Positions 1-8,183 of a stretch of DNA of 64,000 nucleotides are shown here, in pieces (position 1 is the stretch's first letter; each line of letters starts with the position of its first letter). The DNA is taken from contig DPJA01000009.1 of NCBI GenBank assembly GCA_003543235.1, positions 158,022 through 222,021 on the forward strand. The letters run 5' to 3'. The stretch comes from Lachnospiraceae bacterium. GTDB taxonomy: Bacteria > Bacillota > Clostridia > Lachnospirales > Anaerotignaceae. Both the position numbers and the translations under genes were made by a program. Under the pieces are notes generated by a model. That model did no database searches. It saw only the letters and a program-made list of their open reading frames with translations, and was not told the DNA's origin.

Positions 1-476
1 TCGCCCATCTTTGCTGAAACAGGAATAATCTCCGCAAAGTCATATAGACTTCTGAACATATCCATTACCGTAAGAATTTTAGATTTTTCTATTGTGTCAA
101 TTTTATTAATAATAAGTATAACCGGTGTTTTAATCCCTTGCAGACGTTCTATTACATACCTGTCCATTTCAAGAACTCTGTCTGTAGGTTCAACAAGCAT
201 TAGCACTGCATCCACCTCGTTAAGGGTAGTTTCAGCCGCCTTAACCATATAATTTCCCAGCTTGTGCTTTGGTCTGTGTATGCCTGGTGTATCTATAAAT
301 ATAACCTGAAAATCCTCTTTTGTAAGAATTGATTGTATTCTGTTACGTGTTGTTTGTGGCTTAGGGGAAATAATAGCTATTTTTTCTCCTATAAGTTTGT
401 TCATTAAAGTAGACTTTCCAACATTTGGTCTTCCTACCAATGAAATAAATCCTGAATAAAATTTGCTTTTTGCCAA
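1..476 (-). CDS. era: GTPase Era, N-terminal part (cut by window edge)
   Basis: Era is a Ras-like GTPase that binds 16S rRNA and helps mature the 30S subunit. The visible part is the GTPase domain: the P-loop GRPNVGKST at residues 15-23, the QTTRNRI switch region near 41-47, DTPG at 62-65 and NKID at 124-127. The C-terminal KH RNA-binding domain lies beyond the window. I chose a TTG start because it sits 8 bases after GAGGAG and gives the usual short N-terminus (AKSKFYSGF) before the P-loop; no ATG fits. It is the last gene of the yqfC-to-era run. A 7-bp inverted repeat (TAGGAAA/TTTCCTA, 499-523) lies between cdd and era. Confidence 0.95.
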   Translation of the reverse strand, partial: MAKSKFYSGFISLVGRPNVGKSTLMNKLIGEKIAIISPKPQTTRNRIQSILTKEDFQVIFIDTPGIHRPKHKLGNYMVKAAETTLNEVDAVLMLVEPTDRVLEMDRYVIERLQGIKTPVILIINKIDTIEKSKILTVMDMFRSLYDFAEIIPVSAKMG

Positions 477-590
477 AATAATGTTCTCCTCTCAATTATA
501 GGAAACTGCCATTCAATTTCCTATTCAACTGCCTTAGGCACTACGTTATCAATTAAATTTATTGCCCTTCTGTTTACCTAATAATATTTC

Positions 591-971
591 TTACCTCACA
601 AAGGCTTTTGGCAGTAATTCCTCCACCGAAAACTCCTTTATTATACCTTCTTTGTCCTCTAAAATCACCATTCCACCACGCATAAACTCAGCCATTACTT
701 GCCTGCAAATTCCACATGGAAATGTTAAATCTTGTGCTGTGGAAACAATAGCAATTTTTTTAAACTCAATTTCCCCTTCAGAAACGCCCTTAAACATTGC
801 AGTTCTTTCAGCACAATTGGTTGCCCCATAAGACACATTTTCTATATTGCATCCCGTATATACCGTTCCTTTTTTACCAACTACTGCCGCACCAACCTTA
901 AAGGAAGAATATGGTGCATAAGCATTCTCCATAGCTTGCTTAGCAAGGTTAATTAACTCCCTGTTTTCCAT
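591..971 (-). CDS. cdd: Cytidine deaminase
   Basis: Hydrolytic deaminase converting cytidine and deoxycytidine to uridine and deoxyuridine in pyrimidine salvage. At 126 residues it matches the small homotetrameric zinc class. The zinc site is visible: C53-A-E55, with E55 the proton shuttle, and P85-C86-G-I-C89, so all three cysteine ligands are present. It lies between ybeY and era on the same strand. In many Firmicutes a diacylglycerol kinase gene (dgkA) sits between ybeY and cdd, but here the gap is only about 20 bases and dgkA is absent. Confidence 0.96.
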   Translation of the reverse strand: MENRELINLAKQAMENAYAPYSSFKVGAAVVGKKGTVYTGCNIENVSYGATNCAERTAMFKGVSEGEIEFKKIAIVSTAQDLTFPCGICRQVMAEFMRGGMVILEDKEGIIKEFSVEELLPKAFVR

Positions 972-990
972 TTAATCACTCCAATTTACA

Positions 991-1458
991 TTATCTTTTT
1001 ATATCCAATATATCAAGAACTTCTTTTTGTTTAGCAAACATTTCCTTTTCTTCGTCCTCTTCCATATGGTCAAAACCCAAAAGATGAAACATACTATGGG
1101 CAGTCAAAAAAGCTATCTCACGTTGAAGGCTATGTCCATACTCCTTTGCCTGCTCTTTGGCACGATTAATAGAAATAATAATGTCACCTAATATTATTTC
1201 ATCATTTTCGTTGACATCTGCCTTTTCATCTTCTTCAAAGTTCAGCATAGGAAAACTTAATACATCCGTTTCCTTATCAATGTGCCTAAACTGAGCATTA
1301 ATTTCTTTAATTTCCTCACCAGTTACAAAAGAAAGGCTAATTTCACAGTTGGTATCAAATTCCTCATATTCAAGACACTTTAATGCCACGTCATTTATCA
1401 GTTTTTCATATTCAGGTGTAATGCTCCAATCAGTTCTGTTGTCTATCAATACAGTCAT
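991..1458 (-). CDS. ybeY: Endoribonuclease YbeY (rRNA maturation)
   Basis: Zinc-dependent single-strand endoribonuclease acting in 16S rRNA 3'-end maturation and ribosome quality control. The signature HxxxHxxxxxH is present as H121, H125 and H131 in the segment HSMFHLLGFDH. I start at the ATG giving MTVLIDNRTD because AGGAGG (1465-1470) lies 6 bases upstream. The open frame continues upstream into the end of pgpH, but that part is basic and unlike YbeY. The gene starts one base after the pgpH stop, so the two are probably translationally coupled. Confidence 0.95.
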   Translation of the reverse strand: MTVLIDNRTDWSITPEYEKLINDVALKCLEYEEFDTNCEISLSFVTGEEIKEINAQFRHIDKETDVLSFPMLNFEEDEKADVNENDEIILGDIIISINRAKEQAKEYGHSLQREIAFLTAHSMFHLLGFDHMEEDEEKEMFAKQKEVLDILDIKR

Positions 1459-1459
1459 T

Positions 1460-3661
1460 TTATTCCTCCTGTTTTTTCTGTTCTTGCTTAATTTCCTGTT
1501 GATGCCTTGCCGCCTCAATTTCCTCATCCTTAGGGTAGGCAATTCTATCATGGTACATTCCATTAAACACCTTTATAAATGATTTTTTAATATTTTCAAT
1601 CTCCTTTAGGTCAAGTCGGCAATCATTAAGCTGTCCATCATTAAGCTTGTCCTTAAAAAGTTTGTCTATAAGTATCTCAACCTCTGCTATGCTTTTTCCT
1701 TCTCCAAGTGAGCTTCTTATGGCAGCCTCTACAGTGTCGGCTAACATAACAATAGCTGCCTCTTTTGACTGTGGAATAGGGCCTTTGTAGCGAAAATCCC
1801 TTTCCAGTGTTTCTATCATTGCCTTTTCCTTTGTAGACTTCATGTAAAAATATTTTACTAGTGTTTTCCCATGATGCTGTTCTATTATATCTCTAACTAT
1901 TTTTGGCAAATGGTTCTCCTCTGCCATTTTGACACCTTTTTCAACATGGCTAATTATCATTTTTGCACTTATGTATGGGTCCAGATGGTCATGCACATTT
2001 TCTCCAAACTGATTTTCGCTGAAATACAGTGGATTTTCCATCTTACCAATATCATGATAATATGCACCAACCCTAGCAAGGGCACCATTAGCAAAAATAT
2101 CATAAGCCGCTGTTTCTGCAAGATTTGCAACAATAAGGCAGTGGTGATAGGTTCCAGGTGTTTCTATCATAAGCCGTTTCATAATATCGTTGTTAGGGTC
2201 TGCAAGCTCCATTAGTCTATACTGTGTGTTTATGCCAAACATTGCCTCCCACAGTGGCAAGCTTCCAACCACAATAATTACTGATGCCATGCCAATAAAA
2301 GCAGCATATATACTGTCTTGCAACAGCAATGATGTATACGCTTTGTCAAAAAACAGCCTTGCCGACATATATGTTGCCAAATGTGCAGCACCCACCAACA
2401 CAGACACAACCAATATTCTTTCACGCCGATTGGTATATTGCACCAAAAGTGCCCCAAAACTTCCTGTAACAATTGTATACAAAAGAAAATCAGCACTTCC
2501 ATTAAATATGAACAACGCAGCTATGCTTGCAAATACATTCAAAACAAGTGCAATTTTGGGATTAATAAGTATTGAAAGCAGCATTGCAAATATGGAAACA
2601 GGTATAAAATAGAACGTGCTTAAGTCTGCCATTAAACTATGTATTATAACCGTAAGTATATACAATGCAAACACAACCACAGTCTTTTTTTCATCCTTAA
2701 GTACTTTTTTCTGCTGAGTAATTATATAAAAACACACTGCAATAAAGCCCAAAAACACAAGTGATATACTGCCCACAAAAGGAGTTATACTTCCTATATA
2801 GCCTTTGTTTATAAACCCAAACTGACTAAGCAATTGGTAAGCTTCATCTGTTACGATTTCCCCTTCATCCACAATCTTTTGATTTTTAAGCACCATCACA
2901 GGCTCAACCTCAGCTATGCTTTGTTCCTTTGCTACTCTAATGGCCTCCTCGTCTAAAACAAGGTTTGGATGAAGAACTGCCTTTACCACTGCTTTGCCAA
3001 GTTCAGTAAGCTGTTCCTGCCCAATGTTTTCATCAATCATATCCAATGCTTGCTGTGATATTTTTTCTAGTGTTTCATCGGTTATTTTTTGTTCGTAAGC
3101 AAAATTTATGGCGTTAATCACGTCAGCCTGAAACTGTGCCTTATGGTCACTTGTAAGCTGATAATATTCCTTTGCCTGCTGTTCATTCACCGCAACAGGA
3201 ATCTGTGTTACCAGCTGTAAATCAAAGTTACGCAATCCTTCCTTGCTTGGCAACACTGTTTTATTACCATTTGAAGCACTGGCTTCAGCCTGTTTAACTG
3301 CTTCATCATATGCCAAATCAGCATTGCCATCCATAGTATTAAGTGCATTGGCTAAATCATCAAAAAAATCTTGCGTCTGTTTGATAGCCGTTACCTGCAC
3401 AGTTGCGTCAAGTTTATAAAGCTCACCCACCGCCTCTACTGCTTTATCCTTAAGCTTTTGGGTTTCAAAAGTATTTTCCATATCCCTTGTTGCAACATAA
3501 CGCCTGCTTGCAACGCTTCCAACTGTTACAACCTCTGTATCTTTAAGATAAGAGCCAGTAACTATAGCCACTGCCGTTACAACAAAAGCCACTGCAAGCA
3601 TGACCATATTAATGGTTATTGGCTTGTTATATTTTTGTTTTTTGCCCTCTGTTTCTTTCAA
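1460..3661 (-). CDS. pgpH: Membrane HD-domain c-di-AMP phosphodiesterase (PgpH/YqfF type)
   Basis: The 733-residue architecture is that of 7TMR-HD proteins: one N-terminal membrane segment (about 17-40), a large extracytoplasmic domain, a block of about seven membrane segments (roughly 295-480), and a cytoplasmic HD domain with YYHDIGK followed by further His/Asp residues (DPYISAKMIISHV, EQHHG). Characterised relatives (Listeria PgpH) hydrolyse c-di-AMP to pApA, so a role in c-di-AMP turnover is inferred. The start is TTG, with GGAAG about 8 bases upstream. It sits between phoH (4-base gap) and ybeY, the usual Firmicutes order. Confidence 0.93.
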   Translation of the reverse strand: MKETEGKKQKYNKPITINMVMLAVAFVVTAVAIVTGSYLKDTEVVTVGSVASRRYVATRDMENTFETQKLKDKAVEAVGELYKLDATVQVTAIKQTQDFFDDLANALNTMDGNADLAYDEAVKQAEASASNGNKTVLPSKEGLRNFDLQLVTQIPVAVNEQQAKEYYQLTSDHKAQFQADVINAINFAYEQKITDETLEKISQQALDMIDENIGQEQLTELGKAVVKAVLHPNLVLDEEAIRVAKEQSIAEVEPVMVLKNQKIVDEGEIVTDEAYQLLSQFGFINKGYIGSITPFVGSISLVFLGFIAVCFYIITQQKKVLKDEKKTVVVFALYILTVIIHSLMADLSTFYFIPVSIFAMLLSILINPKIALVLNVFASIAALFIFNGSADFLLYTIVTGSFGALLVQYTNRRERILVVSVLVGAAHLATYMSARLFFDKAYTSLLLQDSIYAAFIGMASVIIVVGSLPLWEAMFGINTQYRLMELADPNNDIMKRLMIETPGTYHHCLIVANLAETAAYDIFANGALARVGAYYHDIGKMENPLYFSENQFGENVHDHLDPYISAKMIISHVEKGVKMAEENHLPKIVRDIIEQHHGKTLVKYFYMKSTKEKAMIETLERDFRYKGPIPQSKEAAIVMLADTVEAAIRSSLGEGKSIAEVEILIDKLFKDKLNDGQLNDCRLDLKEIENIKKSFIKVFNGMYHDRIAYPKDEEIEAARHQQEIKQEQKKQEE

Positions 3662-3665
3662 ATAA

Positions 3666-4676
3666 TCACTTCCGTTTTCCTCTTAATGAACCATATTCTA
3701 TTTTTTTGTCAGTTGTTTTCTTTTTACTCTCCACTTTTTCGTATGCAGCAATTATTTTTTGCACCAAAGGATGTCTAACAACGTCCTTATTTGTGAGAGC
3801 TATCATCTGTATATCATTTATATTTTTTAATATTTGTGTTGCCTCAAAAAGACCACTTTTCTTGCCCTCGCCAAGGTCTACTTGTGTAATGTCGCCTGTA
3901 ATAACAGCTTTTGAACCATAGCCTATGCGTGTAAGAAACATCTTCATCTGTTCAGGCGTTGTGTTCTGAGCTTCGTCTAAAACTATAAAAGCATTATCTA
4001 GTGTACGCCCACGCATATACGCTAGTGGTGCAACCTCAATTAATCCTTTTTCCATATTTGCCGCAAAGCGTTCTGCTCCCATAATTTCATAAAGTGCATC
4101 ATACAGCGGTCTTAAATAAGGGTCAACCTTCTGCTGCAAATCTCCCGGTAAAAACCCAAGCTTTTCCCCTGCTTCAATTGCAGGTCTGGTAAGAATAATT
4201 CTGTTCACTTCATTATTTTTAAATGCAGTTATTGCCATAGCCATAGCAAGATAGGTTTTGCCTGTGCCTGCTGGCCCTATACCAAAAACAATTGTGTTAT
4301 TTCTTATCATATCTACATAGCTTTTTTGACCAAGGGTTTTGGGTTTAATTGGTCTGCCATTTGTGGTAAGGCAAATAACATCATCATATATTTTGCCTAT
4401 TTCATCTATTTTTGTATCATTAATGGCATCAATAATATATTGAATGCCCTGCTCAGTTATAGGCTCTTTTTTACTTGCAACGGTTCTTAGGTGCGTAAGC
4501 ACTCTTGCCGCTGCATCAACCTTTTTCTCATCACCAACTACCTTTACATCATCACCATGATTTACAATATGCACACCAAAGGTGTTTTCAATTTTTTTTA
4601 TATTTACATCGTATTGTCCAAATACTGCTGAAATATTTTCATTTTCTATTGTCACCATTTTTTCTGCTTCATTCAT
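3666..4676 (-). CDS. phoH: PhoH family P-loop ATPase
   Basis: Cytoplasmic ATPase of the PhoH/PhoL family, probably an RNA-linked helicase-like enzyme. The N-terminal 100 residues look KH-like; then come Walker A (GPAGTGKTY) and Walker B (IVLDEAQN), and a late segment GYGSKAVITGDITQVDL typical of the family. The start is uncertain. I prefer the ATG giving MNEAEK, preceded by GGGAG. A GTG 15 bases upstream (4691) is also in frame. Either start overlaps the end of yqfD by 8 to 23 bases, which suggests translational coupling. Confidence 0.94.
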   Translation of the reverse strand: MNEAEKMVTIENENISAVFGQYDVNIKKIENTFGVHIVNHGDDVKVVGDEKKVDAAARVLTHLRTVASKKEPITEQGIQYIIDAINDTKIDEIGKIYDDVICLTTNGRPIKPKTLGQKSYVDMIRNNTIVFGIGPAGTGKTYLAMAMAITAFKNNEVNRIILTRPAIEAGEKLGFLPGDLQQKVDPYLRPLYDALYEIMGAERFAANMEKGLIEVAPLAYMRGRTLDNAFIVLDEAQNTTPEQMKMFLTRIGYGSKAVITGDITQVDLGEGKKSGLFEATQILKNINDIQMIALTNKDVVRHPLVQKIIAAYEKVESKKKTTDKKIEYGSLRGKRK

Positions 4677-5892
4677 CTGCTCCCGCTTCACCCTTCTCTT
4701 CTTCTATATTAATACCCATCTCCTGACCAACGTCCTCTATAACAGTAAGGGTTGTTTTTGATGTCAATATATTATTATTAAGAACAAATTTTGTATCCTC
4801 GTCTATTATCTGTGCTCCGCCCAACTCCATATCCTGTTTTGTTTTAAGCAGCAGACCATTTATTTCAGCTTTTGCCTCCTCCTCTGTTCGGTTTTTTTCC
4901 TCTTTAACATACTCTGCATATTCGGTACTTAATATTTTAAACGGCAATTTATAATCACCTATTTTAAATTCTTTAATGTCTTTCTCTTCCTTATCATAAA
5001 GTTCAAACTTAACTCTTGGTGCTATAAAATCCAATATATATTCACCAAAAACCATGCTATTGTCTGTAGTAATATTTCCCGTTTTTACCTTATTGATGTA
5101 TGTAAGCGGTATGGTATTGTCAATAGTATATACACACCTACCCTTTATATTTGCTACTGAACGCACATATTTTTTGCCAACCTCTGTATCCATATCCATT
5201 ATAGACAATGTACCGCTTACAAGCATATCTCCCTTTTCAACTACATCTTTTGCTTTAACAAGAGGTACGCCTGCACTAACAGATATACTTTCTATAATAC
5301 ACGGCTTATCTGCTATTATACTACACGGTGTTTCTCTGTCTACTATTTGTGTTTTAGGAATAGTTTCCACTATGGTTACCGTTACTTTTGTACCTTTTGT
5401 GTTAATGGCAACCCACGATATATCATCAAATTTCAATATAAGGCTGTCTGTAATTTTTCTTATATCTGCCGTCATTTTCAGCTTTCCTGGTGCAAGCCCC
5501 TGTTCACTGCAAAATGAAAGTATATCACTTGTAGATATACGGTTGTTTCCCATTACTGTAACTGTCCAAATAAATGAAGATAGAACATATAGCAACGCTA
5601 CAAAAAAGAATACACCAGCAGTATATACCTTACGTTGCCTGCATCTATCCATCAAAAACGGAAATCCTTTTTTATCCAATATTTTATAGCGGCATTTCGT
5701 CTTTCTTGCACATTCCTTAAGACCCTTAAAGCCCTGTGGACTAACCCTCATAACAACTGAATTTTTATCTAGCTTTATGTCCCAAATATATATTCCTCTA
5801 ATAGCGGCAAGATTTACAAACCGTTCAACGGAAAACCCTGACACCCTTATAATAACATATCCCCTTAAATAATGCCATAATGTGAGAAACAT
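4669..5892 (-). CDS. yqfD: Sporulation protein YqfD
   Basis: A 407-residue membrane protein of the YqfD family, a mother-cell sporulation gene in Bacillus that is conserved next to phoH. An N-terminal cytoplasmic region of about 90 residues is followed by one hydrophobic segment (about 93-113, FFFVALLYVLSSF) and a long extracytoplasmic domain ending in an acidic tail. GGAGGAAG stands 4 bases before the ATG. It follows yqfC after a 13-base gap. The biochemical function of the family is unknown. Confidence 0.92.
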   Translation of the reverse strand: MFLTLWHYLRGYVIIRVSGFSVERFVNLAAIRGIYIWDIKLDKNSVVMRVSPQGFKGLKECARKTKCRYKILDKKGFPFLMDRCRQRKVYTAGVFFFVALLYVLSSFIWTVTVMGNNRISTSDILSFCSEQGLAPGKLKMTADIRKITDSLILKFDDISWVAINTKGTKVTVTIVETIPKTQIVDRETPCSIIADKPCIIESISVSAGVPLVKAKDVVEKGDMLVSGTLSIMDMDTEVGKKYVRSVANIKGRCVYTIDNTIPLTYINKVKTGNITTDNSMVFGEYILDFIAPRVKFELYDKEEKDIKEFKIGDYKLPFKILSTEYAEYVKEEKNRTEEEAKAEINGLLLKTKQDMELGGAQIIDEDTKFVLNNNILTSKTTLTVIEDVGQEMGINIEEEKGEAGADE

Positions 5893-5905
5893 ATTCTTCC
5901 TCCAA

Positions 5906-6175
5906 TTAATCTAAATAGCATACTGATAAAAAAGTACCCGTTATAGTTATGCTTTCAGCAAGTATGCTTTTTAGCGTAAGACATCTACCGTCAATACGCA
6001 CCACTCCAACGCCCGTGCTTATACGCACTACCTCGTCGCCATATTCTATTATGCCTTTGTAGTTTTCTATAAAAAGCTCCTCACGACCCAGCAATGTTAT
6101 AAGGGGCAAGTTAAGCATAGATTCTTTAGGTAGCTCAAGTATATCTGTAACCCGTCTTCGCACCCCTCTGCCCAA
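5906..6175 (-). CDS. yqfC: YqfC family sporulation protein
   Basis: An 89-residue protein matching YqfC in size, position and pattern: a basic N-terminus (GRGVRRRVTDILELP) and a repeating beta-rich body resembling the N-terminal part of YqfD. TTG start with AGGAGG 7 bases upstream. First gene of the yqfC-yqfD-phoH-pgpH-ybeY-cdd-era run. In Bacillus this operon is read by sigma-E; I could not identify a convincing sigma-E promoter in the 55 bases between the rpoN terminator and this gene. Function unknown. Confidence 0.88.
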   Translation of the reverse strand: MGRGVRRRVTDILELPKESMLNLPLITLLGREELFIENYKGIIEYGDEVVRISTGVGVVRIDGRCLTLKSILAESITITGTFLSVCYLD

Positions 6176-6232
6176 GTAACTACCTCCTCACACAAAATCC
6201 TATTCCTTATAAATATGCTGAAAATAATACAA

Positions 6233-6276
6233 AAAGACCTTTAGGGCAGTTCATCTAAACAATCCCAAAGGTCTTT
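6233..6276 (-). terminator. Intrinsic terminator after rpoN
   Basis: Inverted repeat AAAGACCTTT ... AAAGGTCTTT with an inner GG/CC pair; read on the minus strand it is followed by TTTTTGTATTATTTT. It closes rpoN and separates it from yqfC. Confidence 0.85.
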
Positions 6277-6294
6277 ATTATTAAATGTTATGAT

Positions 6295-7650
6295 TTATAC
6301 CTTTCGTCCGCTAATGCCAAATATTCCTATGGACTCACGGTATTTTGCCACTGTACGCCGTGATATATCTACTCCCAGCTCATTAAGTCTTTCTGCAATC
6401 TTTCTGTCAGACAAAGGAGATTTCTTGTTTTCACCATCTACTATCGCCTTAATCATTATCTTAATTCGCTCCACCGTAAAGCTTTCCTCTGACTCAGATG
6501 CAATACTAGCCTGAAAAAAATAGCTTAATGGGTAGACCCCATGTCTGCACTGCAAATACTTATTCTTTATACTTCGGCTTACAGTACTTTCGTGCATACC
6601 TATAACCTGTGCCACATCATTAAGACACATTGGCTTTATAAACCCTACGCCATTATCAAAAAAATCCTGCTGTATGTCAACAATGCTTTCAAGAGTTTTT
6701 ATCAAAGTGGAATTTCTTTTCCCTATACAAGTCATTACCCACTCTGCTTGTCTTATTTTGTTTTGTATATATTCCTTTGTTTCTTTATCACTATTACCAC
6801 TCATCATAGTTTTATAGTACTCATTTATACCAATTTTAGGAAAAAATTTATCGTTAAGCACTATTTCATAACCCTTTTTCCCTTTGACCACTATGGCGTC
6901 TGGCACAATATATTCCAAACTTTTGTACGAGCCAAAACTATTTCCCGGTTTTGGGTTAAGAGTTTTTATCAGTTCAGCTGACTCTGAAACCTCCGCTAGG
7001 CTAAGCCTAAGCTTTTTAGCTATAAGATGAAGTTGATTTTTGCCAAGCATTTCAAGGCACCCTTCAATAATTTGCTCTGCCGTTTTATTCTCAATTTTCT
7101 TTCGCTTCAGCTGAATAATTAGGCACTCTTCAATATTCCTTGCACAAACACCAGGTGGGTCAAGCTCCTGCACCATAGTAAGCGCCTGCATTGCAATTTC
7201 ATCGTTTACGTGCAAAATATTGGCTATATCCAAAATATCCTCTTTCAAATAGCCGTTTCCGTCTATAGAGCCAACTATGTAACTTGCCATACGTTGAATA
7301 TCCTTTTCCCAGCACATATCATTAACTTGTTCCATAAGGTAGTCTTGGAGGCTGTGATTTACATTTTTTTTAAATTTCCAGTCATCATTTTCCCTTTCAT
7401 CACTCTTTAAGTCAGCATAATATGTTCTGTTTTGTTCATCAGAGGCATCAAGATAGTCAAGCTTGTGTTCCATGAGGTTAAATTTTTCATTTTCGTGATT
7501 TATTTCTTCGTAGTCCACCAAAGGGTTTTCCACAGACATTTCCTTTATATAGTCCAAAAGTTCTTCTGAACTCATCTGCAAAATTTCTGTCGATTGAAGC
7601 ATTTTTTGTGACATAAGTATCTTTTGACTGGTATTAAGCAAAAGCTCCAT
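6295..7650 (-). CDS. rpoN: RNA polymerase sigma-54 factor RpoN
   Basis: Alternative sigma factor that directs RNA polymerase to -24/-12 promoters and needs enhancer-binding AAA+ activators. The 451-residue protein has the glutamine/leucine-rich region I (LNTSQKILMSQKMLQSTEIL), an acidic region II, a core-binding domain with DPPGVCARNIEECL, and the C-terminal RpoN box (RRTVAKYRE). I start at MELLLNTSQ because GGAGGTG stands 5 bases before this ATG; a longer frame adds 18 unlikely residues. No enhancer-binding activator is encoded in the window, and I found no usable -24/-12 promoter. Confidence 0.95.
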   Translation of the reverse strand: MELLLNTSQKILMSQKMLQSTEILQMSSEELLDYIKEMSVENPLVDYEEINHENEKFNLMEHKLDYLDASDEQNRTYYADLKSDERENDDWKFKKNVNHSLQDYLMEQVNDMCWEKDIQRMASYIVGSIDGNGYLKEDILDIANILHVNDEIAMQALTMVQELDPPGVCARNIEECLIIQLKRKKIENKTAEQIIEGCLEMLGKNQLHLIAKKLRLSLAEVSESAELIKTLNPKPGNSFGSYKSLEYIVPDAIVVKGKKGYEIVLNDKFFPKIGINEYYKTMMSGNSDKETKEYIQNKIRQAEWVMTCIGKRNSTLIKTLESIVDIQQDFFDNGVGFIKPMCLNDVAQVIGMHESTVSRSIKNKYLQCRHGVYPLSYFFQASIASESEESFTVERIKIMIKAIVDGENKKSPLSDRKIAERLNELGVDISRRTVAKYRESIGIFGISGRKV

Positions 7651-8003
7651 ATTAACACCTCCTTCAATGAAAATTAATTCTTTTATTATACTCTGCTTTT
7701 TCAAATATGAAAATACCTTTTCCCCTACGCAACAAATTCCTTTGGAAACCTAATGACATTGTTAGTCTATTTTTTTGTTAAATTTTTATATTAGTACCAA
7801 TCATTGATAAAAATGCACAAAATATTCTGAATATTAATAAATTTACATTTACTTTGTATAATTAATGTAGTAAAATTCTAAATGCGGAAAGTCTAACCTA
7901 AGTACAATTCTGTAAAATTATGGTTAATTTTCTTTGCCTGTTCTAATATAAGAGCATTTTTTTAACATTTTTTCTTTTTTATTAAGAAATTTGTTAAATA
8001 GTG
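7651..8003. other. Long AT-rich intergenic region between rpoN and the rnf promoter
   Basis: About 350 bases with no plausible gene. It must hold the minus-strand promoter of rpoN. A perfect-looking TATAAT occurs near 7856-7861 on the plus strand but lacks a -35 at the right distance. TTGTTAA at 7991-7997, just before the rnf -35, resembles half of a Rex (NADH-sensing repressor) site, but the second half is poor. Confidence 0.5.
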
Positions 8004-8032
8004 TTGAGAACTCCTCAGTTTTGTATTAGAAT
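8004..8032 (+). promoter_or_regulatory. Vegetative promoter of the rnf operon
   Basis: TTGAGA (-35), a 17-base spacer, and TAGAAT (-10). Transcription would begin about 8040, leaving a leader of about 145 bases before rnfC. Confidence 0.75.
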
Positions 8033-8051
8033 AGTAGTGTTAAATTAGACT

Positions 8052-8158
8052 GACCGTAATTTTGGGTGAACGTCCCACTATCGGTCCGTTTATGTTGTTA
8101 TATTTTTTATAAACCAAATTGATTTGCTTTACACACGGCATACTTGCTGTTGTGTAAA
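8052..8158 (+). promoter_or_regulatory. Structured 5' leader of the rnf operon (two hairpins)
   Basis: Two stem-loops are visible. The first (8052-8086) has GACCG/CGGTC outside and GGG/CCC inside. The second (8128-8158) has an 8-bp perfect stem TTTACACA/TGTGTAAA, then a 1-base bulge and five more pairs (CGGCA/TGCTG) closing on a TACT loop. Neither is followed by a run of T, so they are not ordinary terminators. The rnfC ribosome site AGAGGGGG lies 13 bases after the second stem. Possible roles are mRNA stability or translational control; I match it to no known class. Confidence 0.55.
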
Positions 8159-8183
8159 AACAACAAACACAGAGGGGGATAAT

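Noticed and set aside
7991..8010. Rex repressor site upstream of rnf
   Set aside because: TTGTTAA matches one half but the other half (TGTTGAG) is poor; a single half-site is common by chance in AT-rich DNA.
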